Source: Pseudomonadota bacterium (GTDB lineage: Bacteria; Verrucomicrobiota; Verrucomicrobiia; Chthoniobacterales; UBA6821). From it: a DNA stretch of 5,521 bases. Numbering within the stretch: position 1 is the stretch's first letter; the number at the start of each line of letters is the position of its first letter. A program made the position numbers and the translations under genes. This document shows positions 1-5,307 of the stretch, one piece after another. Where the stretch lies: assembly GCA_009928265.1 (NCBI GenBank), contig RFPR01000138.1, positions 1-5,521 on the forward strand, written 5' to 3'. The notes beneath the pieces are model-generated. The model worked only from the letters and a program-made list of their open reading frames with translations, did not search any database and was not told the DNA's origin.

Positions 1-183
1 CACCTCCAGCACGAACTCTCCCGCCGCGTCATTCTGAAGTACACGCCCCACCTCCACTTCCAACTCGACGAGTCGATCGAGCGGGGAACCAGAGTGCTCA
101 GTCTGCTCGATGAGATCGCCCCAACCCTGCCTCCTGACGAGGTGCCCGGTGAGGATCTGGAGGACGGGGAGGTTGAGCGATGA
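1..183 (+). CDS. rbfA: Ribosome-binding factor A, C-terminal fragment
   Basis: The window opens inside this gene; the last 60 codons are readable in frame 1 and end at TGA 181-183. RbfA is a small KH-fold protein that binds the 30S subunit and helps mature the 16S rRNA 5' end, notably in cold conditions. The visible part matches the end of the family: a helix with RR, the stretch K-Y-T-P-x-L-x-F-x-L-D-E-S (residues 13-25 of the fragment), then ER-G-T-R-V-L-S-L-L-D-E-I. An acidic, proline-containing tail of about 17 residues follows and is probably disordered. The stop overlaps the next start in an ATGA arrangement, so translation is probably coupled. The identification rests on this tail and on the conserved rbfA-nrnA-truB gene order; the N-terminal half is outside the window. 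Confidence 0.85.
   Translation, partial: HLQHELSRRVILKYTPHLHFQLDESIERGTRVLSLLDEIAPTLPPDEVPGEDLEDGEVER
166..172 (+). promoter_or_regulatory. Shine-Dalgarno site of nrnA
   Basis: GGGGAGG lies 7 nt before the ATG at 180, inside the end of rbfA. It is a strong match to the anti-Shine-Dalgarno sequence and supports the ATG at 180 as the nrnA start. It is the best ribosome-binding site in the window; ribF, gltX and the yqeY-like gene have none this clear. Confidence 0.75.
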
Positions 184-1160
184 AGAGCGCCACCTTTTCC
201 GAGATCCGAGAGGCGCTCCGCGGCAAGCGCCGTATCCTTGTTGCCAGCCACCTGCGCCCTGATGCCGATGCCTACGGGTCGACAATCGCAACCGCTCTAT
301 GGCTGCTCTCTGAGGGACACGAGGTCACGGCCTGGAACGAAGACGGGATGCTATCCAAGTTTGCCTTTCTACCTTCCTCGGAACTCGTCACCGCACCGCC
401 GGCGACACCGGTTGCCTTCGACGCGGTACTGGCTCTCGACACCTCTGTAAAGAACCGTCTCGGAACAGTCATCGGGGCTATCTCCGATTCCCCTCTCTGG
501 ATCTGCATCGATCATCACCGCAGCAACGAGGGATATGGAGATCTTAATCTCATCGATCCCACACGTCCGGCAACGGGACAGATGCTGGCCGAGGGTTTCT
601 TTGAGGCGGGCATCACGGTCACACCCGAGATGGCCACTAATCTCTTCGCTGCCATTTCCACCGACACCGGCTCCTTCCAATACGAGGGCACTGGTGCCGA
701 GACCTACGAGGTAGCCGCCAAGTTGATCCGCCTTGGAGTCCATGTGGCAACGCTCTCCCGCTCTCTCTACGAGAATCAGCCGCGCCGCCGGCTTGAACTG
801 CTTAGGCATGCGCTTGTGAACGCCAAGTTCACCTGCGACGACCGCGTGGCAAGTTTCTCCCTTTCGATGGCCGACGTGGAGCGCCTCGGTGTCATCCCCG
901 AGGATAACGAGGGGATTATCGATCACTTCCGATCCGTGGAAGGAGTGAAGGCTGCAGCTTTTTTTGAGGAAATGCCCGATGGGAAGGTCCGGCTGAGCCT
1001 TCGGTCCAAGGATTCGAGTTTCGACGCCTGCGCCCTCTGCAGCCGGTTCGGCGGTGGCGGGCATCTCATGGCTTCCGGAGCCCGTATCACGGGAACCCTT
1101 GCCGACGTGGAGTCTCGCGTGCTGGAGGCGATCTGCGCCGACATCAACGCCACCAGGTAA
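180..1160 (+). CDS. nrnA: DHH-family nanoRNase / pAp phosphatase (NrnA-like)
   Basis: A cytoplasmic DHH-DHHA1 phosphoesterase of 326 residues, close to the usual length of about 310-330. Family members degrade 2-5-nt RNAs and many also dephosphorylate 3'-phosphoadenosine 5'-phosphate, using Mn2+. The metal-binding motifs are all visible: motif I with H24, D28 and D30 (SHLRPDADAYGS), motif II with D87 (LALDTS), the DHH signature at 111-113, and motif IV with D162 (STDTGSFQY). The C-terminal DHHA1 substrate-binding domain ends in the glycine-rich GGGGH loop at 291-295, followed by A-S-G. The start at 180 is fixed by a strong SD and the 4-nt overlap with rbfA. truB follows after 19 nt, so the genes are probably one operon. 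This gene position (rbfA-DHH-truB) is common in several phyla and links short-RNA recycling to ribosome maturation. Whether RNA or pAp is the main substrate cannot be told from sequence. Confidence 0.9.
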   Translation: MKSATFSEIREALRGKRRILVASHLRPDADAYGSTIATALWLLSEGHEVTAWNEDGMLSKFAFLPSSELVTAPPATPVAFDAVLALDTSVKNRLGTVIGAISDSPLWICIDHHRSNEGYGDLNLIDPTRPATGQMLAEGFFEAGITVTPEMATNLFAAISTDTGSFQYEGTGAETYEVAAKLIRLGVHVATLSRSLYENQPRRRLELLRHALVNAKFTCDDRVASFSLSMADVERLGVIPEDNEGIIDHFRSVEGVKAAAFFEEMPDGKVRLSLRSKDSSFDACALCSRFGGGGHLMASGARITGTLADVESRVLEAICADINATR

Positions 1161-1165
1161 TCACC

Positions 1166-1170
1166 AAGGA
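1166..1170 (+). promoter_or_regulatory. Shine-Dalgarno site deciding the truB start
   Basis: AAGGA lies 9 nt upstream of the ATG at 1180, in the 19-nt nrnA-truB gap. It supports ATG 1180 over an in-frame ATG at 1054, which lies inside nrnA and would add 42 residues unrelated to TruB. Confidence 0.6.
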
Positions 1171-1179
1171 ATCCGATCC

Positions 1180-1902
1180 ATGCGCCCTGAATCCACCCTC
1201 GATGGAGTCCTCCCCATTGATAAGGCCTCCGGCATGACCTCCCACGATGTGGTGGCCATCGTCCGCCGCGTTCTCAACACCAAAAAGGTTGGCCATTGCG
1301 GGACCCTTGATCCAATGGCTACCGGTCTGTTGCTCCTGACTCTGGGACGAGGCACCAAGATCCAGGATCTCCTGATGAGCGAGGACAAGGAGTACGTCGG
1401 CACCCTCAAACTCGGGGAGACGACCGACTCGCAGGATGCCGATGGGGAGATCACATCGACAAATCCGATTCCTGAACTCTCCGCTGAGCAGCTCGAGACT
1501 GCGTTTGCGAAATACGACGGCGATTTTTACCAGACCCCTCCGATGGTCTCGGCCATCAAGAAGGACGGCGTTGCTCTCTACAAGTTGGCCCGCCAGGGCA
1601 AGACGATTGAGCGTGAACCCCGTTTCGTTCACATCTACGCCCACCAGATCCTCGGGACCCGCTTGCCTGAGGTAGACTTCCGGGTTGTCTGCAGCAAGGG
1701 GTTCTACGTCCGTACCTACGCGCATGATATCGGTCATGACTTGGGCTGCGGAGCTCATCTCAATGCCCTGCGCCGCACAAAGTCGGGACGGTTCGACGTC
1801 GAGATGGCATTCCCTGCCGATCAATTAAAGACGGCTTCGCGCGAGGAGATTCTCGCGAAGCTCCTAACCCTCCCTCAGGTCTCCCGTATTCGCGGAGCGT
1901 AG
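1180..1902 (+). CDS. truB: tRNA pseudouridine(55) synthase, short form
   Basis: Isomerises U55 of the T-loop of tRNAs to pseudouridine, in the cytoplasm. From ATG 1180 the protein has 240 residues. The catalytic domain is complete: GxLPIDKxxGMTSHDVV near the N-terminus, the catalytic aspartate D44 in GHCGTLDPMATG (38-49), the QTPPMVSAIKKDG stretch (118-130) leading into Y-K-L-A-R-x-G, and CSKGFYVRTYAHDIG (171-185) followed by LRRTKSGRF. The protein stops soon after this last motif. The PUA or TruB-C-like C-terminal domain found in longer homologues (about 300-315 residues in E. coli and B. subtilis) is therefore absent. Reading frame and composition look normal up to the stop at 1900-1902, so this appears to be a natural short form, not a truncation. 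It is the third gene of the rbfA-nrnA-truB run, with a possible terminator overlapping its stop. Confidence 0.95.
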   Translation: MRPESTLDGVLPIDKASGMTSHDVVAIVRRVLNTKKVGHCGTLDPMATGLLLLTLGRGTKIQDLLMSEDKEYVGTLKLGETTDSQDADGEITSTNPIPELSAEQLETAFAKYDGDFYQTPPMVSAIKKDGVALYKLARQGKTIEREPRFVHIYAHQILGTRLPEVDFRVVCSKGFYVRTYAHDIGHDLGCGAHLNALRRTKSGRFDVEMAFPADQLKTASREEILAKLLTLPQVSRIRGA

Positions 1903-1914
1903 AGGGTTATTTTT
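1872..1914 (+). terminator. Possible intrinsic terminator at the end of truB
   Basis: An outer stem CCCTC (1872-1876) pairs with GAGGG (1902-1906). Inside it, CTCCCG (1881-1886) can pair with CG plus GGAG (1891-1897, one bulged C) around a TATT loop. A T-rich tract, TTATTTTT (1907-1914), follows at once. The hairpin overlaps the truB stop codon, and the T tract coincides with the left end of the repeat element, so the element may contribute the U tract. The stem has an internal loop and was paired by eye, so efficiency is uncertain. Confidence 0.4.
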
Positions 1915-2049
1915 CCCCACTGAGGCGCAGAGGCGCGGAGGAGGAAAAGGTATAAAACCAGAATGATCTAGGGATTTAGTGGGATGCTTCTCCAGTTCTC
2001 GCTCATCTGCAATTCTTGAAGTATTCTCTGCCACTCTGCGGGATAAAAT
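1909..2049. repeat. MITE/REP-like element with imperfect terminal inverted repeats
   Basis: This stretch fills most of the 154-nt truB-ribF gap and codes for no recognisable protein. Its left end (1909-1933) and the reverse complement of its right end (2025-2049) align without gaps at about 18 of 25 positions, both reading T-rich, then CCC, then GAG and a GCAGAG core. The left arm carries two tandem octamers, GAGGCGCA (1922-1929) and GAGGCGCG (1930-1937), followed by GAGGAGG. The right arm has the mirrored CTCTGCC and CTCTGCG units. CAGAGGCGCAGAG-type repeats of this kind are familiar to me from intergenic regions of assorted bacterial genomes, but no copy number can be seen from one window. 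An ATG at 1979 inside the element opens in frame with ribF and could mislead gene callers. Confidence 0.55.
2044..2049 (+). promoter_or_regulatory. Candidate -10 box for ribF
   Basis: TAAAAT matches the TATAAT consensus at five of six positions and ends 7 nt before ATG 2057. If used, transcription would begin at or next to the start codon and give a leaderless mRNA, consistent with the lack of a Shine-Dalgarno site there. The nearest -35-like hexamer, TTGAAG (2016-2021), is 22 nt away, too far for a good sigma-70 promoter. The box sits in the right end of the repeat element. Confidence 0.2.
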
Positions 2050-2056
2050 TCAACTG

Positions 2057-2986
2057 ATGATCATTCTCAAAGCCATTGAAGAGCTAGCCGGACTAAAGGG
2101 GCCGATTGTTCTTGCTGCGGGGACATTCGATGGAGTGCATCTCGGTCATCAGGCACTGATCCGTCGTGCGATGGAGGAGGCCGCATCGTACGGCGGCACG
2201 GCGGTGGTGATGACTTTTGATCGCCATCCGGCCTCCCTTCTTCGTCCTGAGTTAGCGCCCAAGCTTCTGACCCGGAACGGTGAGAAAATCTCGCTGATAG
2301 AAGAGTTGGGTGTTTCAGCCCTGCTCCTACTTCCTTTCACGAGCGAGCTTGCTGCAGTGTCGGCGCAGGATTTTATCAAAGAGTTGCTCACTTCCTGTCA
2401 GCCCCTCCGTGCAATCTGCGTGGGTAGCCAGTGGTCCTATGGCAGGGGAGGTGAGGGGAATATTGCTCGTTTGCGAGAGTTTGGATCGGAATGGAACTTC
2501 GACGTCATTCAGATTGATCCGGTCGAGACCACCGGGACCCCGATCAGCAGCACCCGGGTCAGGACGGCTATTGCCTCGGGGGATCTGGATCAGGCTTCTG
2601 CATGCCTTGGTCGATCTTTCATCCTTTCTGGTGAAGTCGTCGTCGGTGCGGGGCTTGGTTCGAAGATAGGTTTTTCCACAGCCAACCTCGATGTCTCCGG
2701 GATGCAGTTGCCTCCTTACGGAGTCTATGCCGTAAAAGTCCAGCGTGGCGGATCCATTCTACGTGGAGTCTGTAACATCGGACTGCGACCGACGGTCGAC
2801 GCCTCGGCTAATGTTCCTGTCCTAGAGGTTCATCTCTTTGATTTCTCCGCCAATCTGGTCGGCGAAACCCTCTCGTTAGAGTTTGTGAAATTCCTACGAC
2901 CTGAGCAGAAGTTTTCTGGAATCGATGAGTTAAAGGAACATATCGCCCGCGACTGCACCGCAGCCAGACAAACGCTCAGTTTCTGA
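2057..2986 (+). CDS. ribF: Bifunctional riboflavin kinase / FAD synthetase
   Basis: Phosphorylates riboflavin to FMN and adenylylates FMN to FAD, in the cytoplasm. The 309 residues from ATG 2057 match the normal length of about 305-315. The N-terminal nucleotidyltransferase domain shows AAGTFDGVHLGHQ (20-32, with the HxGH-type motif at 28-31), TFDRHP (53-58), an LLT segment (70-72) and ISSTRVR (163-169). The C-terminal flavokinase domain begins near 190 with SGEVVVGAGLGSKIGFSTAN, followed by PPYGVYAV, NIGLRPT (240-246) and LEVHLFDF with the likely catalytic E257. The flavokinase loop is unusual: GSK and FST replace the common GR and FPT, though T208 and N210, which bind Mg-ATP, remain. The start at 2057 fits family length; an in-frame ATG at 1979 adds 26 residues coded by the repeat element. 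No good SD is visible. ribF often follows truB, but here the repeat and a possible terminator intervene. The 3' end overlaps convergent aroE by 11 nt. Confidence 0.95.
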   Translation: MIILKAIEELAGLKGPIVLAAGTFDGVHLGHQALIRRAMEEAASYGGTAVVMTFDRHPASLLRPELAPKLLTRNGEKISLIEELGVSALLLLPFTSELAAVSAQDFIKELLTSCQPLRAICVGSQWSYGRGGEGNIARLREFGSEWNFDVIQIDPVETTGTPISSTRVRTAIASGDLDQASACLGRSFILSGEVVVGAGLGSKIGFSTANLDVSGMQLPPYGVYAVKVQRGGSILRGVCNIGLRPTVDASANVPVLEVHLFDFSANLVGETLSLEFVKFLRPEQKFSGIDELKEHIARDCTAARQTLSF

Positions 2987-2987
2987 G
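2975..2987. other. Small palindrome spanning both stop codons of ribF and aroE
   Basis: CTCAG-TTT-CTGAG is a perfect 5-bp inverted repeat with a 3-nt spacer, covering the TGA of ribF (2984-2986) and the TGA of aroE (2976-2978 on the other strand). The genes converge with no intergenic space. The hairpin is short and no strong U tract follows on either strand, so a role as a bidirectional terminator is only possible. Part of the symmetry follows simply from two opposed TGA codons. Confidence 0.3.
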
Positions 2988-3899
2988 AGCCGTAAGAGCC
3001 GCTCGCATATTTTCAATGGGGGCGGGTTCGCCAAACCAGAGGACATTCTGTAGAACTCCCTGATGCAAAAGCATGGAGAATCCGTTCGCGCAGCGGGCTC
3101 CGGCTTCAGTGCTCTGTCGGAGCAGGGTGGTCTCGCCGCCGCTATAAACGGTGTCGTAGACGAGGTGGTGTGAGCTCAGAAGTCCCTCTGAAAGAGGGGA
3201 GGAATCGCCCGTCTTCATGCCCAGCGGGGTGGCGTTGATGATCAGATCGACTGAGGAGAGCGTTGTGCGAAGATTTTCCAGATCAAGCGGAAGAGAGGCT
3301 ACTTCTTTGCCGATTGATTCGCGGATCTCGGTTGCAAGGGATTCTCCTTTTGCAGGATTCCGATTTGCGATGGTGATGGAGGGGCATCCCTCGAGCGCAC
3401 ACTGAACTGTGATTGCTCGTCCTGCTCCTCCCGCACCGCCGAGAATCAAGACACGGAGATCCCGTAGGGGAATCCCGAATTCTTCCCTGACCGCCGCGGC
3501 AAAACCCGGAGCATCCGTATTGTGGCCCCGGATAATACCATCCCGGATTGAGACGGTATTGATGGCACCCATGATTTCCGCACGATCATCAAGGTGATCG
3601 ACCATCTTCATGGCCTTTTGCTTGTGCGGCATGGTCAGGCTTGCCCCTAAGAATCCGGCTGGCGCAAGGTTATGCAGGGCCCCGGGAAGCTCCTCAGGGC
3701 TCACAAGGATTCGGATGAACTGGAGGTCCATGCCTCGTGCCCTCGCCGCCGCGTTATGCATGGGTGGCGAAGCCGAGTGGGCGACCGGATCACCGAAAAT
3801 CGCCAACCGTGGCGGGGGTTGTAGAGTCTTCAGTGGCCCCTCGCCCCGCGCGAGTAGGGCAAAGTCGGCCGCACTGAAAAACTTTGCATCATTGCTCAT
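2976..3899 (-). CDS. aroE: Shikimate dehydrogenase (NADP-dependent type)
   Basis: Reduces 3-dehydroshikimate to shikimate in the chorismate pathway, in the cytoplasm. The protein has 307 residues. The substrate domain shows GDPVAHSASPPMHN (36-49), SLTMPHK with the catalytic K93, and GAINTV (111-116) followed by GHNTD with D129. The Rossmann domain has LGGAGGAGRAI (153-163), the cofactor-contacting ANRNPAK (178-184) typical of NADP preference, and INATPLGM (221-228). The C-terminal NGFSMLLHQG (272-281) closes the active site. About 30 residues precede the first conserved strand, making the protein longer than the usual 270-290; no later Met is compatible with the family start, so the leader seems genuine. 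It shows no signal peptide. The start codon overlaps the gltX stop as ATGA, and there is only a weak SD, so translation probably depends on coupling to gltX. The 3' end overlaps ribF on the opposite strand. Confidence 0.95.
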   Translation of the reverse strand: MSNDAKFFSAADFALLARGEGPLKTLQPPPRLAIFGDPVAHSASPPMHNAAARARGMDLQFIRILVSPEELPGALHNLAPAGFLGASLTMPHKQKAMKMVDHLDDRAEIMGAINTVSIRDGIIRGHNTDAPGFAAAVREEFGIPLRDLRVLILGGAGGAGRAITVQCALEGCPSITIANRNPAKGESLATEIRESIGKEVASLPLDLENLRTTLSSVDLIINATPLGMKTGDSSPLSEGLLSSHHLVYDTVYSGGETTLLRQSTEAGARCANGFSMLLHQGVLQNVLWFGEPAPIENMRAALTALRN

Positions 3900-5245
3900 G
3901 CGCCGGCTTTGGAGATTCCCTTTTCAAAGCGGGCAAGGGTGCGCTCTTTGCCGAGCACCTCAAGCATCTCATAGAGGCCGGGTCCGACGGATCGGCCACT
4001 TGCGGCCACACGGGCAGGATGGACGAGTTCTCCGACCTTGGCGCCGAGTTTGGTGGAAGTCTCCTTGAGGGCGGCTTCCAGTGAAGCCAGATCCCAAGTT
4101 GTAAGGGCTGAGTAGGCATCCCGAAGAGCTGAGAGGCGCTCCACGGCCAGAGGGCCGGTGAGGGACTTGGCAACGGCAGCCTCATCAAAGGGGAACTCCT
4201 CACTGAAGAAATAGCCGACCCACTCGGGCAGATCCTTCAGGAGTTTCACCTTGGGCTTCACGATGGTGAGGACTTTTTCCAGAGACTCCCAAGTGGGCCA
4301 GGTGATGCCTGCCTTTTCGAGGAAGGGAACTGCCAGCTCTGCATAGCGGGCCAGATCCATCGAGAGGAGATACTGGCCGTTGATCCAGAAACATTTGTCG
4401 AGGTCGAAGGCGGCGTTGCGGCGGTTGATATTGCCGAGTTCGAAGAGGGCGACGACCTCCTCCGTGGAGATGATCTCTCGGTTCTCCTTGGGTGACCAAC
4501 CGAGCAGGCAGAGGTAGTTGCGCACAGCCTCGGGAACGTATCCGGCCTCGGGGTAGGTCCCGAGAGCTGCTCCCTCGTCGCGCTTGCTCATCTTGGAACC
4601 ATCGCGGTTCAGAATGAGAGGCATGTGGGCGAAGCGTGGCGGTTCAGCGCCCAGTGCGCGGTATAGCTCGATGTGCTTGGGGGTGTTGGAGAGATGATCC
4701 TCACCGCGAATGACATGGGAGATTTTCATCTCGATGTCGTCGACCACGCTGACGAAGTGGAAGATCCAGGAGCCATCGGGACGGCGGAGTGTCAGGTCGG
4801 GGTGGGTGCCGGGGTTCGTCAGGTCGAACTCGATCTTTCCGCAGATCTCATCATCGACAAAGACCTTCTCGCGCGGGGAACGGAAGCGGATCGCGCCGTT
4901 GTCCTCGTAGAGATGGCCTCCCTTCTCAAGGCGCGAGAGGTATTCCTCGTAAATCGCCCCGCGCTCGCTCTGGTAGTAGGGGCCGTGGTTGCCACCCTTC
5001 TGCGGGCCCTCGTCCCAGTCGAGGCCGAGCCAGTGAAGGCCGTCGAGGATGACCTGCTTGGCATGCTCGGTGTTGCGGCTGTGGTCGGTATCCTCGATAC
5101 GGAGGACGAAGGTGCCTCCATGCTTCTTTGCATAGATCCAGTTAAAGAGGGCGGTTCGGGCTCCTCCCACGTGAAGGAGGCCGGTTGGGGAGGGGGCAAA
5201 GCGGGTGCGGACAGGTCGTTCGGACATCATGGCATGAGAATTCAT
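3896..5245 (-). CDS. gltX: Glutamyl-tRNA synthetase, compact form
   Basis: A class I aminoacyl-tRNA synthetase that charges tRNA-Glu with glutamate. The 449-residue product carries the Rossmann-fold entry RFAPSPTGLLHVGGARTALF (15-34, HIGH-type motif HVGG at 25-28), LRIEDTD (48-54), VIRGEDHLSNTPKH (178-191) and the KMSKR loop (218-222). The C-terminal anticodon-binding domain ends with LVHPARVAASG and GPGLYEMLEVLGKERTLAR. Typical enzymes have about 465-500 residues; the shortfall lies between residues 111 and 119, where GGHLYED runs directly into GAIRFRSP. The usual CxC zinc-binding and stem insertion of the acceptor-binding region is missing. The start is uncertain: ATG 5245 is directly preceded by an in-frame TAA, and ATGs also occur at residues 6 and 7; none has a clear SD. 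The gene is first of a gltX-aroE pair overlapping by 4 nt. Whether it also charges tRNA-Gln cannot be judged here. Confidence 0.95.
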   Translation of the reverse strand: MNSHAMMSERPVRTRFAPSPTGLLHVGGARTALFNWIYAKKHGGTFVLRIEDTDHSRNTEHAKQVILDGLHWLGLDWDEGPQKGGNHGPYYQSERGAIYEEYLSRLEKGGHLYEDNGAIRFRSPREKVFVDDEICGKIEFDLTNPGTHPDLTLRRPDGSWIFHFVSVVDDIEMKISHVIRGEDHLSNTPKHIELYRALGAEPPRFAHMPLILNRDGSKMSKRDEGAALGTYPEAGYVPEAVRNYLCLLGWSPKENREIISTEEVVALFELGNINRRNAAFDLDKCFWINGQYLLSMDLARYAELAVPFLEKAGITWPTWESLEKVLTIVKPKVKLLKDLPEWVGYFFSEEFPFDEAAVAKSLTGPLAVERLSALRDAYSALTTWDLASLEAALKETSTKLGAKVGELVHPARVAASGRSVGPGLYEMLEVLGKERTLARFEKGISKAGA

Positions 5246-5277
5246 TTACGGGGCCAACTCAAGCGCGTAGGGTCAAG

Positions 5278-5286
5278 ATTGTAGCA
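5278..5286 (-). promoter_or_regulatory. Candidate extended -10 promoter of gltX-aroE
   Basis: On the minus strand, TGCTACAAT matches the extended -10 pattern TGnTATAAT with one mismatch. It lies 32 nt before ATG 5245 and would give a 5' leader of about 25 nt. No good -35 hexamer is seen 16-18 nt upstream, which is tolerable for an extended -10 promoter. The whole divergent gap (5246-5307) is only 62 nt, so the promoter of the opposite gene must overlap it or lie very close. I could not pick out a convincing plus-strand promoter. Confidence 0.35.
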
Positions 5287-5307
5287 AGACTCCTGATTTT
5301 CACAGCC

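Noticed and set aside
369..1064. A 231-codon minus-strand open frame opposite nrnA
   Set aside because: Antisense shadow of the well-supported DHH phosphoesterase; no domain and no ribosome-binding context.
1054..1179. A 42-residue upstream extension of TruB
   Set aside because: It overlaps the conserved GGGGH region of nrnA in another frame and has no TruB similarity; ATG 1180 has an AAGGA site at suitable spacing.
1144..1824. A 226-codon minus-strand open frame opposite truB
   Set aside because: Antisense shadow of TruB, whose catalytic motifs all lie in the opposing frame.
1909..2049. A flavin (FMN) riboswitch upstream of ribF
   Set aside because: The region is too short and I see none of the conserved RFN-element multi-branch segments; the inverted repeat explains it better.
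4673..5284. A 203-codon plus-strand open frame opposite gltX
   Set aside because: It lies antisense to clear GluRS motifs, has a repetitive Val/Gly/Ala/Glu-rich product with no recognisable family, and is explained by codon bias of gltX.
5246..5307. A small gene or regulatory RNA between gltX and the yqeY-like gene
   Set aside because: Only 62 nt remain and they must hold promoters for both divergent genes; no strong hairpin or open frame with a ribosome-binding site is visible.
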